Source of the DNA: Paracoccaceae bacterium
Lineage (GTDB): Bacteria > Pseudomonadota > Alphaproteobacteria > Rhodobacterales > Rhodobacteraceae
Direction: 5' to 3'
Length of the DNA stretch: 10,757 bases
Assembly: GCA_009920225.1 (NCBI GenBank)
Contig: RGAJ01000036.1
Coordinates: forward strand, 1-10,757
Numbering within the stretch: the first letter of the stretch is position 1; each line of letters begins with the position of its first letter. A model generated the notes under the pieces. That model searched no databases and was not told where the DNA came from. It was given only the letters and a program-made list of their open reading frames with translations. A program made the translations under genes and the position numbers. Below, one piece after another: positions 1-8,681 of this stretch.

Positions 1-2513
1 GGGGAAGGATGCCACGATGTCACCGCCGCGCATTGCCTTGTCCATGGCCGTGACGCCCATGCCACCGCGTCCGCGGACTGGGTAATCATGGCTGGATGAC
101 AGTTTGCCCTGACCGCCAGAGGTGATTGTCAGGATCAGGTTTTCAATTGCTGACATTTCCGCATAGCGTTCTTGGGAAATGGTTGCATTTGCATCTGTCG
201 CGTCGTCATCATGTGCCGTTTGATCATCATCCACAACACCTGCCATGGCACGGCGCATTTTTAGATATGCGGCCCGCTCATCTGGCGTCGCTTCAAAATG
301 ACGAATGATCGACATCGACACAACACGGTCGTCGCCATTCAATCGAATGCCGCGTACACCAGTCGATTTGCGACCTTTGAAGACCCGCACATCGGTTGAG
401 GAAAAGCGGATCGCGCGACCAGAATTGGTAAAGAGCATGATATCATCATCCTCACCCGCAATACGCACATTGACCAATTCCACGCCTTCGGGCAAATCCA
501 TCGCTATTTTGCCATTTGACCGCACATTCGTGAAATCCGACAGCGCGTTGCGGCGGACATCGCCGGCCGAGGTTGCAAAGATCACCTGCAGGTTATCCCA
601 ATCATCCTCAGGCACATCGACGGGCATAATCGCCGCAATCGAAACACCCGTCGGGATTGGCAGAATGTTTACGATTGCCTTGCCTTTGGCCGTACGTCCC
701 CCCAAAGGCAGGCGCCATGTTTTCAGCTTGTAGGCCATGCCATCCGTTGTAAAGAACAACAGCTGCGTATGTGTATTCGCGACAAAAAGGGTGGTGACGA
801 CATCTTCGTCCTTTGTTTGCATCCCGGCCAGACCCTTGCCGCCGCGGCGCTGCGCGCGGAAATCAACCAAAGGCGTGCGTTTGATGTAACCACCGGAAGT
901 GATCGTGACAACCATGTCTTCGCGTTCGATCAGGTCTTCGTCTTCCATATCGCCCGACCAATCAACGATTTCGGTACGACGTGGCACGGCGAACTGATCT
1001 TTGACTTCTTGCAATTCGGTGCGAATGATTTCCATGATCCGTTCGCGGGATGCCAGAATATCAAGGTATTCGCGAATTTTACCGGCCAAGTCTTGCAATT
1101 CGTCGGTGACTTCTTTCACACCGATTTGGGTCAAACGCTGTAAACGCAATTCCAAAATGGCGCGGGCTTGGGCCTCAGACAAATTGTATGTTCCATCTTC
1201 GTTCACCGTATGGGTCGGATCGTCAATTAGTTTGATATATTCAACAATGTCATATGCAGGCCAACGGCGTGTCATCAGTTTTTCACGCGCATCAGCGGCG
1301 TCATTCGACGACCGAATGGTTGCAACGATTTCATCAACATTCGACACAGCCACCGCCAAACCACATAGAATATGGCTACGCTCGCGGGCTTTGCGCAATT
1401 CATAAGCCGTGCGGCGCGCGACGACTTCTTCGCGGAAGTCGATGAAATTGGTCAGAAAGGTCCGCAAAGTCAGCTGTTCAGGGCGACCACCATTCAACGC
1501 CAACATGTTGCACCCAAACGATGTTTGCATCGGTGTAAAGCGAAACAGTTGATTCAACACCACGTACGCACACCATTGCGGTCAGATTCGTCTTGAACGT
1601 GGGCGATGCCTTCGATTTTCTTTTCGCGCACCTGATCCGCGATCTTTTCGATCATCGTCGCTTTGTTCACCTGATACGGGATTTCGTCAATCACAATGGC
1701 ATAGCGGTCTTTGCGAATTTCCTCGACACGGGTTTTTGACCGGATGATCACGCTACCGCGCCCTTCGATATAGGCCTTTCGCGCGCCAGACCGGCCCAAA
1801 ATTATTCCGCCAGTCGGGAAGTCTGGGGCAGGGACGTATTGGATCAAATCCTCTGCCTCAAGATCTGGATTGTCGATCAGCGCAAGCGTTGCATCGATCA
1901 CCTCGCCCAAATTGTGGGGCGGAATGTTGGTTGCCATCCCAACCGCAATACCACCGGCTCCGTTGACCAACATGTTTGGAAAACGGGCAGGCAATACCGT
2001 CGGTTCACGGTCTTTGCCGTCATAGTTGTCTTGGAAATTGACGGTATCTTTGTCGATGTCTGCCAAAAGGAACGCAGACGGCTTGTCCATGCGCACTTCG
2101 GTATAGCGCATCGCCGCGGCGTTATCGCCATCCATCGACCCAAAGTTTCCCTGCCCATCTAGCAGAGGCAACGACATCGAGAAATCTTGCGCCATACGCA
2201 CCAGTGCATCATAGATCGCACTGTCACCATGAGGGTGGTATTTACCCATAACATCGCCAACAGGTCGCGCCGATTTGCGATAGGATTTGTCATGTGTGTT
2301 TCCGGTTTCATACATCGCATATAAAATGCGGCGATGAACAGGCTTGAGGCCGTCGCGCAAATCAGGGATGGCGCGACTGACGATAACGCTCATGGCATAA
2401 TCAAGATATGATGTTTTTAACTCATCCGTGATAGACACGGATGGACCATCAAAAGCCATGCGTGTGGGGCGGTTATCATCATCATTTTCGGGTGTTTCTG
2501 GCGTATCAGTCAA
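1..2513 (-). CDS. gyrA: DNA gyrase subunit A, frameshifted by an apparent 34-nt deletion; 3' end outside window
   Basis: GyrA is the breakage-reunion subunit of DNA gyrase (A2B2), which introduces negative supercoils using ATP. The first 316 codons show the conserved N-terminal domain: the quinolone-pocket motif [10 protein letters not shown] (S98 and D102 match E. coli S83 and D87, both sensitive-type residues) and the catalytic tyrosine in [11 protein letters not shown] (Y137). After R316 the frame is lost and ends at a TGA at 1554-1556. The next frame is open from VVLNQLF (1563) to position 1. It carries the rest of the tower and coiled coil, the EIVDWSGDM region and the C-terminal beta-pinwheel with the GyrA box QRRGGKG. 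The start is a TTG at 2513: an in-frame stop lies upstream with no ATG or GTG between, and MTDTPE resembles Roseobacter GyrA N-termini as I remember them. I see no good Shine-Dalgarno. A fallback ATG start is at 2460. Identity is certain; whether the lesion is real is not. Confidence 0.96.
1561..1568 (-). other. Deletion junction inside gyrA (about 34 nt missing)
   Basis: Read on the minus strand, codons run ...N-G-V-R, then the bases AC, then GTG GTG TTG (V-V-L-N-Q-L-F) in another frame. E. coli GyrA has 12 residues (IVIEVKRDAVGE) between the matching R and VVLN, i.e. 36 nt; here only 2 nt remain. The loss is therefore about 34 nt, removing one strand of the tower domain. The leftover AC fits the end of a GAC codon (Asp before VVLN). 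No slippery heptamer or intein-like sequence is visible, so programmed frameshifting is not supported. Confidence 0.85.
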
Positions 2514-2552
2514 GGAAGCTCGCTCGTTTGTGAATTCTCAATATATTGTTAA

Positions 2553-2627
2553 GTAAAACTATAACAGACCATGCATCTAGTGTGCAATGGCTGATGCCCC
2601 GTGCGCGCCGATTTTTTGTAGTTTTAC
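2553..2627. repeat. 9-bp inverted repeat flanking the gyrA promoter region
   Basis: GTAAAACTA at 2553-2561 is the exact reverse complement of TAGTTTTAC at 2619-2627, with 57 nt between. One arm overlaps the candidate gyrA -10 and the other lies upstream. It could be a looping operator or chance in A/T-rich DNA; I cannot tell which. Confidence 0.4.
2558..2587 (-). promoter_or_regulatory. Candidate gyrA promoter
   Basis: On the minus strand TATAGT (2563-2558) is a 5/6 match to the -10 consensus. TTGCAC (2587-2582) sits upstream with an 18-nt spacer as a weak -35. Transcription would start about 40-45 nt before the TTG start of gyrA. A second A/T-rich candidate, TATATT at 2545-2540, has no good -35. 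The -10 lies just upstream of one arm of the GTAAAACTA/TAGTTTTAC inverted repeat. Assigned by eye from sigma-70-like consensus only. Confidence 0.35.
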
Positions 2628-2636
2628 ATTGATTTT

Positions 2637-2751
2637 GGGGGCTTTGCCCCCGCTGATCAAGATCAGCTCCCCCAGGATGTTTGGGGGACAGAAAATGAAA
2701 GAGATGTGTTCATTTTCTGTCTAGAAATATCCTCGCCGAAGGCGAAAAAAA
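2637..2751. repeat. Paired convergent intergenic repeat element with hairpins
   Basis: The core is a perfect 13-bp inverted repeat, GACAGAAAATGAA (2687-2699) and TTCATTTTCTGTC (2709-2721), with a 9-nt loop. The similarity extends outward: AGGAT-G-TTT (2674-2682, plus) matches AGGAT-A-TTT (2733-2725, minus), so two related copies face each other. Each is preceded by GC-rich palindromes: GGGGGC-TTT-GCCCCC (2637-2651), GCTGATC-AA-GATCAGC (2652-2667) and TCCCCCA/TGGGGGA (2668-2688) on the left; TCGCC-GAA-GGCGA (2733-2745), followed on the plus strand by an A run, on the right. From memory, GC hairpin plus TATTT plus GACAGAAAATGAA sequences recur between genes in Rhodobacterales. It follows the SYLF gene and may help end its transcript, but no hairpin has a proper downstream U-tract on the minus strand. 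Confidence 0.7.
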
Positions 2752-2771
2752 GGGCTGATATCTGCTCTGTT

Positions 2772-3338
2772 CTAGGGAATGATGCGGGTGTATTTTGCGC
2801 CCTCAAGCGTAACGCCCAGTTTTAGACCAGAGTGGCCAAAGACATAGGCCACGACCTCTGACAGCGCCGTTGTGGTTTCCGCGCGCAAGGACTCTCCACG
2901 TTTCGGGAACGCATATTCAATGTCCCCGCCTGCGGCCCATCCTTGGGATGAGCGGAACTGTTCCAAGGACTCTTGCGTCATGAAAAATAGGACATGCGCG
3001 TATTGTTGCGCCCCGATTTGCAGCCCGATGTTTGCGAAAGTGGTGGAATAGTAATCAACTGTTTCGCCGTTGATCAAAAGCGCACCGCGCCCATATCCGC
3101 CGCCGTAGCCAAAGCCCGCTTCGGTGATCAAGGGCATGACCAACATACCTGACGATTTTTGCGCCAATTCTGCAGTTGTTGGGAATTCACTGTACATGGT
3201 TTGCAACGTGCGTTCTACACGTGCGTCGATCTTGCCAGAGGCATTTTGGTTGAAACGGTTGCCAATGCCATTGCTGCATCCTGCCAATGCGGCACCTGCA
3301 ATCAACATTGCAACCCTGCGACGGGTGAATTGTGTCAT
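2772..3338 (-). CDS. SYLF/YSC84-domain lipoprotein
   Basis: Predicted 188-residue envelope lipoprotein. The N-terminus TRRR then a hydrophobic stretch ends in the lipobox L18-A-G-C21, so processing and lipidation at C21 are expected; Ser at +2 is compatible with outer-membrane sorting. The mature part matches the SYLF (YSC84) family: GMLVMP, the glycine-rich GYGGGYGRGALL, then YYSTTFANIGLQIGAQQ, and a C-terminal TLEGAKYTRI. SYLF domains in eukaryotes bind phosphoinositides; the role of bacterial secreted versions is not established. I chose the ATG at 3338 because AGGA (3348-3345) lies 6 nt before it and the signal peptide then begins cleanly. Upstream ATGs at 3401 and 3389 would add a charged non-signal leader and lie in or before the predicted promoter. 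It is downstream of hemB (72-nt gap) but appears separately promoted. Confidence 0.88.
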   Translation of the reverse strand: MTQFTRRRVAMLIAGAALAGCSNGIGNRFNQNASGKIDARVERTLQTMYSEFPTTAELAQKSSGMLVMPLITEAGFGYGGGYGRGALLINGETVDYYSTTFANIGLQIGAQQYAHVLFFMTQESLEQFRSSQGWAAGGDIEYAFPKRGESLRAETTTALSEVVAYVFGHSGLKLGVTLEGAKYTRIIP

Positions 3339-3372
3339 TGTGTATCCTGCTCTTTTTTGTTTTTGTGCCACA

Positions 3373-3401
3373 AATATACACCCAAGCATCGTGGGTGTCA
3401 T
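3373..3401 (-). promoter_or_regulatory. Promoter of the SYLF lipoprotein gene with a palindrome in its spacer
   Basis: On the minus strand ATGACA (3401-3396, 5/6 match to TTGACA) is followed by a 17-nt spacer and TATATT (3378-3373, 5/6 match to TATAAT). This would start a transcript about 28 nt before the ATG at 3338. A perfect inverted repeat, ACACCCA (3398-3392), 7-nt gap, TGGGTGT (3384-3378), spans the spacer and touches both hexamers, as expected for a repressor operator. Alternatively the same hairpin (7-bp stem) could be a weak transcription stop for hemB, although the bases after it (ATATTTGTGG) are not a real U-tract. Confidence 0.6.
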
Positions 3402-3410
3402 CCTTTGAAT

Positions 3411-4560
<1,150 letters not shown>

Positions 4561-4589
4561 TAATGAAAGGGAACCGATCAGGGTGCGAC

Positions 4590-5099
4590 GTGCAAACACT
4601 TCATTTCTATTCATTTGACAATATCTGGTTTTGGATTGTGTTTATACTTGCATGGACAATCTCTACGCATCGTGTTTTGGGAACGCCATATTACTATTGG
4701 ATTTCTGCACAACGCGGCAATGATGATATGCGTGCCTTTGTGTCAATCACTGCGCCTCGTGCGGCGCGTATATTAATTGATAATGCGCAGATCAAATCAC
4801 CTGCATTGGTATGGGGGGCGATCGGATTTGTTGGGTCATGCTGGGGTGTTTCGGCGTTCAAATATGACCATGAATTCCTGCAAGCCACGTTTTTGTTGGC
4901 AATCCCTTTGATTTTGGTCTTTCCCTTGCGCCTGTCCTTGGCCCGCGCTATTTCGCAGTGTGATAATGATTTTGAGGTTATGTATCCGATTGTTCGTCGG
5001 TATCGCCGCATTCATTTGATCATTTCTGCGGTGGTGATTTTCGCGGTCACCCTGTATGGCATGTTTTACAATTTTCTACACAGCGGTGTTCTGATCTAA
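4590..5099 (+). CDS. Small four-helix inner-membrane protein of unknown function
   Basis: Predicted 169-residue membrane protein with hydrophobic helices at about residues 12-27, 71-90, 96-114 and 142-163, and a short N-terminus rich in aromatics (HFYSFDNIWFWI). The loop after helix 1 has the motif HRVLGTPYYY. It resembles, from memory, a Rhodobacteraceae family often labelled 'component of SufBCD complex'; that label is not supported by anything visible here, and no suf genes are nearby. I chose the GTG at 4590 because AGGG (4580-4583) lies 6 nt upstream and the candidate promoter would start transcription near 4567. The in-frame ATG at 4563 has no ribosome site and would lie before that start point. 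It ends 27 nt before mfd, so the two are probably one transcript. Confidence 0.7.
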   Translation: MQTLHFYSFDNIWFWIVFILAWTISTHRVLGTPYYYWISAQRGNDDMRAFVSITAPRAARILIDNAQIKSPALVWGAIGFVGSCWGVSAFKYDHEFLQATFLLAIPLILVFPLRLSLARAISQCDNDFEVMYPIVRRYRRIHLIISAVVIFAVTLYGMFYNFLHSGVLI

Positions 5100-5126
5100 G
5101 TCGGCATCGCAAGATGGGACAGACCG

Positions 5127-8100
5127 ATGCAAGCAAGTCAGATCAAGGTTGGTGGCGCACCCGAAGGGTTTGATGCCCGACTGATCCTGCGCGAAATTGA
5201 AAAATCATCTGGCCCTGTTTTGCACATTGCACGCGACGATAAGCGTTTGAATGCGATGGTCGAGGCGCTGCGGTTTTTCGCCCCCGATATGCCGGTGATG
5301 ATTTTTCCCGCATGGGATTGTTTGCCGTATGATCGTGTGTCGCCGAATGCGGATATTTCCGCGACGCGCATGGCAACATTGGCGGCGCTTATTCATGGGA
5401 TGCCTTCAAAATACCTGCTTTTGACGACATTGAACGCGGCCATGCAGAAAATTCCTGCGCGTGATGTCGTGGGGCAGGCATCGTTTCGCGCCGATGTGGG
5501 TCGCCGTATTGATGAAAAGGCCTTGCGTGAATTTTTGGTGCGCATGGGCTTTACCCAAGCGCCGACCGTGTTGGAACCGGGTGACTATGCGATCCGCGGC
5601 GGTATTATTGATATCTACGCACCAGGTGAACTTGGACCGGTGAGATTAGATTTATTTGGCGATGTCTTGGACGGGGCGCGTCGGTTTGATCCCGCCAATC
5701 AACGGACCACGGAAAAATTGACATCGATTGAATTGGCCCCTGTGTCCGAGGTCATACTGGATGAACCTGCCATTACGCGGTTTCGGCAAAACTATCGCAT
5801 TGAATTTGGTGCAGCGCGAACAGATGATCCCCTTTATGAGGCAGTGAGCGCCGGGCGCAAGCATCAGGGCATCGAACATTGGTTGCCGTTTTTCCACGCT
5901 GATCTCGAAACGATTTTTGACTATATTCCTAACGCCACAATCACGGTGGATGATCAAAGCACGCCAACCCGATTGGCCCGATGGGACACGATAGAAGATC
6001 AATATGAAACGCGTAAACATGCGATGGGGCAGAAAAATCGCGTTGATACGGTCTATAAACCTATTCCGCCTGCGTTGCTCTATCTTGATGACACGGCGTG
6101 GGAATCCAAGATCGCTGCACGACGCGTGTTGAATTTTCATCCGCTCGCACAAGCCAGCGGACCAAATGTCATTGATGCAGGTGGGCGTATCGGGCGCAAT
6201 TTCGCGCCAGAGCGACAACAGGAAAATATAAGCCTTTTTGGTGCTGTAGCGTCTCATATTAAACAAAAACTGGACAAGGGGCCGGTCGTCATCGCAAGCT
6301 ATTCCGAAGGTGCGCGTGAACGATTGACGGGCCTTATCGAAGACGAAGGTCTGGCCGAAGTCATTCCCATTATGAATGGCACCCGTATCGGAAAACGCGG
6401 ATTGCATTTGGCGGTTTGGGCCTTGGACCATGGGTTTGAAACACCTGATCTGACGGTGATTTCGGAACAAGACGTCTTGGGGGATCGCCTGATCCGCCAG
6501 ACCAAGAAACGTCGCAAGGCCGATAATTTCCTAACCGAAGCACAAAGCCTATCGCCCGGTGATTTGATCGTGCATGTAGATCACGGAATTGGCCGGTATC
6601 ACGGACTTGAGGTGATTACAGCCGCTGGCGCCGCGCATGAATGTTTGCTGATCGAATATGCCGATAATGCCCGTCTGTATTTACCCGTTGAAAATATCGA
6701 GCTTTTGTCGCGATATGGCCACGAAGAGGGATTGCTTGACCGATTGGGCGGTGGTGCGTGGCAGGCCAAAAAAGCCAAGCTAAAACAACGCATTCGCGAT
6801 ATGGCCGAACGGCTGATCCGTGTTGCCGCCGAACGTGAATTGCGCAAAGCACCCGTGTTAAACCCGCCCGAGGGTATGTGGGAAGCCTTTTGCGCGCGCT
6901 TTCCCTATCAAGAAACGGATGACCAGCTCAGCGCGATTGAGGATGTCCTAACCGATCTGGATATGGGGCGTCCCATGGATCGATTGATCTGTGGCGATGT
7001 GGGGTTCGGCAAAACCGAAGTCGCCATGCGCGCGGCCTTTGCCGCCGCAATGAGTGGAATACAGGTGGCCGTGATTGCGCCGACCACATTGCTGTCGCGT
7101 CAACACTCCAAAGGATTTGCGGATCGGTTTCGCGGTTTCCCATTAAAAGTCAGACAGTTGTCGCGCTTTGTTGGTGCAAAAGAGGCTGAGGCAACTCGAA
7201 AAGGATTGGCCGACGGCACCGTCGATATTGTGATCGGAACGCACGCGGTTTTGTCCAAACAGGTGAAGTTCCAGAACCTTGGTCTTTTAATCATCGACGA
7301 AGAACAACATTTCGGTGTTCAACACAAAGAACGCCTGAAACAAATGCGCTCAGATATCCATGTGCTGACCCTGACCGCGACCCCCATTCCGCGCACTTTG
7401 CAATTGTCGCTGACAGGCGTGCGTGATCTGTCGATCATCGGAACGCCGCCCGTTGATCGTTTGGCGATCCGCACCTATGTCAGCGAATTTGACGCCATCA
7501 CCGTACGCGAGGCGTTGTTGCGCGAACATTATCGTGGTGGCCAATCATTTTACGTCGTCCCACGCATCAGTGACCTTCCTGAGGTCGAAGAGTTCCTGCG
7601 CGATCAATTGCCCGAACTCACTTATGTCGTGGCGCATGGTCAGATGGCCCCGGGCGAGCTTGATGACCGCATGAACGCCTTTTACGATGGGAAATTCGAT
7701 ATTTTGGTGGCGACGACGATTGTGGAATCTGGTTTGGATATTCCGACCGCCAACACTATGATTGTGCATCGCGCTGATATGTTTGGCTTGTCGCAGCTGT
7801 ATCAAATTCGCGGACGGGTCGGGCGGTCGAAAACGCGCGCTTATGCCTATCTGACAACAAAACCACGCACCAAATTAACGCCAACGGCGGAAAAACGGCT
7901 GCGGGTGTTGGGGTCGCTTGATACGCTTGGCGCGGGCTTTACCCTTGCCAGCCAAGATTTGGATATCCGCGGTGCAGGCAACCTTTTGGGCGAAGAACAG
8001 TCAGGGCATATGCGCGATGTGGGGTATGAACTGTATCAATCGATGCTGGAAGAGGCGATTGCCAAAATCCGCGCCGGTGAAACAGAGCTGCCCAATGATG

Positions 8101-8570
8101 ATGGCCAATGGGCGCCACAGATCAATTTGGGCGTATCCGTGTTGATCCCCGAAGCCTATGTTCCCGACCTAGATGTGCGGCTTGGGCTGTATCGCCGCCT
8201 GTCGTCGCTGACCACCAAAGTTGAACTAGAAGGTTTTGCCGCCGAATTGATTGACCGATTTGGAAAGTTACCGCGCGAGGTGAACACATTGCTGTTGGTC
8301 GTGCGGATCAAGGCCATGTGTAAAAAGGCAGGGATTGCGAAATTGGATGGCGGGCCCAAGGGCGCGACGCTGCTATTCCACAATGACAAATTCGCATCCC
8401 CCCAAGGATTGGTTGAATTTCTGCACGATCAAAGGGGCATGGCCAAGATCAAAGACAATAAAATCATCGTGCGCCGCGACTGGACCAAAGAAGCCGACCG
8501 TATCAAGGGCGCGTTTTCGATTGCCCGAGACCTTGCAGAAAAGGTCGCAAAGGTCGGGGAAAAAACCTGA
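5127..8570 (+). CDS. mfd: Transcription-repair coupling factor Mfd
   Basis: Mfd is an ATP-driven DNA translocase that pushes stalled RNA polymerase off lesions and recruits UvrA for strand-specific nucleotide-excision repair. At 1147 residues it is full length (E. coli has 1148). Domains in order: UvrB-like D1a/D2/D1b up to about 340, with FPAWDCLPYD and VLEPGDYAIRGGIIDIY; the RNA-polymerase interaction domain near 475-545, with VHVDHGIGRYHG at 482-493; the RecG-like motor with Walker A GDVGFGKT (623-630, K629), DEEQ (724-727), TATPIPRTL and motif VI QIRGRVGR (893-900); the TRG region with DLDIRGAGNLLG; and the D7 autoinhibitory domain from about 1000. The ATG at 5127 is preceded by GGGA (5116-5119), 7 nt away. 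All motor residues I checked are present and there is no frame break over 3.4 kb. It probably shares a transcript with the upstream membrane-protein gene. Confidence 0.98.
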   Translation: MQASQIKVGGAPEGFDARLILREIEKSSGPVLHIARDDKRLNAMVEALRFFAPDMPVMIFPAWDCLPYDRVSPNADISATRMATLAALIHGMPSKYLLLTTLNAAMQKIPARDVVGQASFRADVGRRIDEKALREFLVRMGFTQAPTVLEPGDYAIRGGIIDIYAPGELGPVRLDLFGDVLDGARRFDPANQRTTEKLTSIELAPVSEVILDEPAITRFRQNYRIEFGAARTDDPLYEAVSAGRKHQGIEHWLPFFHADLETIFDYIPNATITVDDQSTPTRLARWDTIEDQYETRKHAMGQKNRVDTVYKPIPPALLYLDDTAWESKIAARRVLNFHPLAQASGPNVIDAGGRIGRNFAPERQQENISLFGAVASHIKQKLDKGPVVIASYSEGARERLTGLIEDEGLAEVIPIMNGTRIGKRGLHLAVWALDHGFETPDLTVISEQDVLGDRLIRQTKKRRKADNFLTEAQSLSPGDLIVHVDHGIGRYHGLEVITAAGAAHECLLIEYADNARLYLPVENIELLSRYGHEEGLLDRLGGGAWQAKKAKLKQRIRDMAERLIRVAAERELRKAPVLNPPEGMWEAFCARFPYQETDDQLSAIEDVLTDLDMGRPMDRLICGDVGFGKTEVAMRAAFAAAMSGIQVAVIAPTTLLSRQHSKGFADRFRGFPLKVRQLSRFVGAKEAEATRKGLADGTVDIVIGTHAVLSKQVKFQNLGLLIIDEEQHFGVQHKERLKQMRSDIHVLTLTATPIPRTLQLSLTGVRDLSIIGTPPVDRLAIRTYVSEFDAITVREALLREHYRGGQSFYVVPRISDLPEVEEFLRDQLPELTYVVAHGQMAPGELDDRMNAFYDGKFDILVATTIVESGLDIPTANTMIVHRADMFGLSQLYQIRGRVGRSKTRAYAYLTTKPRTKLTPTAEKRLRVLGSLDTLGAGFTLASQDLDIRGAGNLLGEEQSGHMRDVGYELYQSMLEEAIAKIRAGETELPNDDGQWAPQINLGVSVLIPEAYVPDLDVRLGLYRRLSSLTTKVELEGFAAELIDRFGKLPREVNTLLLVVRIKAMCKKAGIAKLDGGPKGATLLFHNDKFASPQGLVEFLHDQRGMAKIKDNKIIVRRDWTKEADRIKGAFSIARDLAEKVAKVGEKT

Positions 8571-8586
8571 TCGATCTGGCGGCGTT

Positions 8587-8610
8587 GGGGCCGGTTGCAT
8601 CGGCGGCCCC
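8587..8610 (+). terminator. Possible weak terminator hairpin after mfd
   Basis: GGGGCC (8587-8592) pairs with GGCCCC (8605-8610), with additional possible GC pairing inside, 16 nt after the mfd stop codon. The bases that follow (TGTCCCAAATTGTT) are only loosely T-rich, so it may be a Rho-assisted end or an RNA-stabilising hairpin rather than a classic intrinsic terminator. Confidence 0.35.
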
Positions 8611-8646
8611 TGTCCCAAATTGTTGATTTAGAGTGAGGGGAACAGT

Positions 8647-8678
8647 ACACCTATCATATGGTTAAAGATTAGAGGTGT
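8647..8678 (+). promoter_or_regulatory. Leader inverted repeat that could cover the ribosome binding site
   Basis: ACACCT (8647-8652) is the reverse complement of AGGTGT (8673-8678). The second arm overlaps the Shine-Dalgarno AGAGG (8671-8675) of the lipoprotein gene that starts at 8682. ATC (8653-8655) can also pair with GAT (8667-8669) across a 3-nt bulge. If ACACCT is transcribed, this would hide the ribosome site. It overlaps the possible -10 TATCAT (8652-8657), so the 5' arm may instead be part of the promoter or an operator. Confidence 0.3.
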
Positions 8679-8681
8679 GTT

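Noticed and set aside
1554..1568. Intein, intron or programmed frameshift in gyrA
   Set aside because: Sequence is missing rather than inserted, and there is no slippery site or splice motif at the junction.
2637..2751. CRISPR-like or insertion-sequence end
   Set aside because: Only two facing copies with no regular spacing, no target-site duplication and no transposase nearby.
2733..2751. Intrinsic terminator for a plus-strand transcript at TCGCC-GAA-GGCGA
   Set aside because: The hairpin is followed by A residues on the plus strand, and on the minus strand the T run precedes rather than follows the stem.
3339..3401. Longer N-terminus for the SYLF protein starting at 3401
   Set aside because: It would bury the signal peptide behind 21 non-signal residues and begin within the predicted -35 box; AGGA supports 3338.
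5652..6470. A 272-codon open frame on the minus strand inside mfd
   Set aside because: It lies fully antisense to well-conserved mfd coding sequence, has no ribosome site or recognisable motif, and is explained by mfd codon usage.
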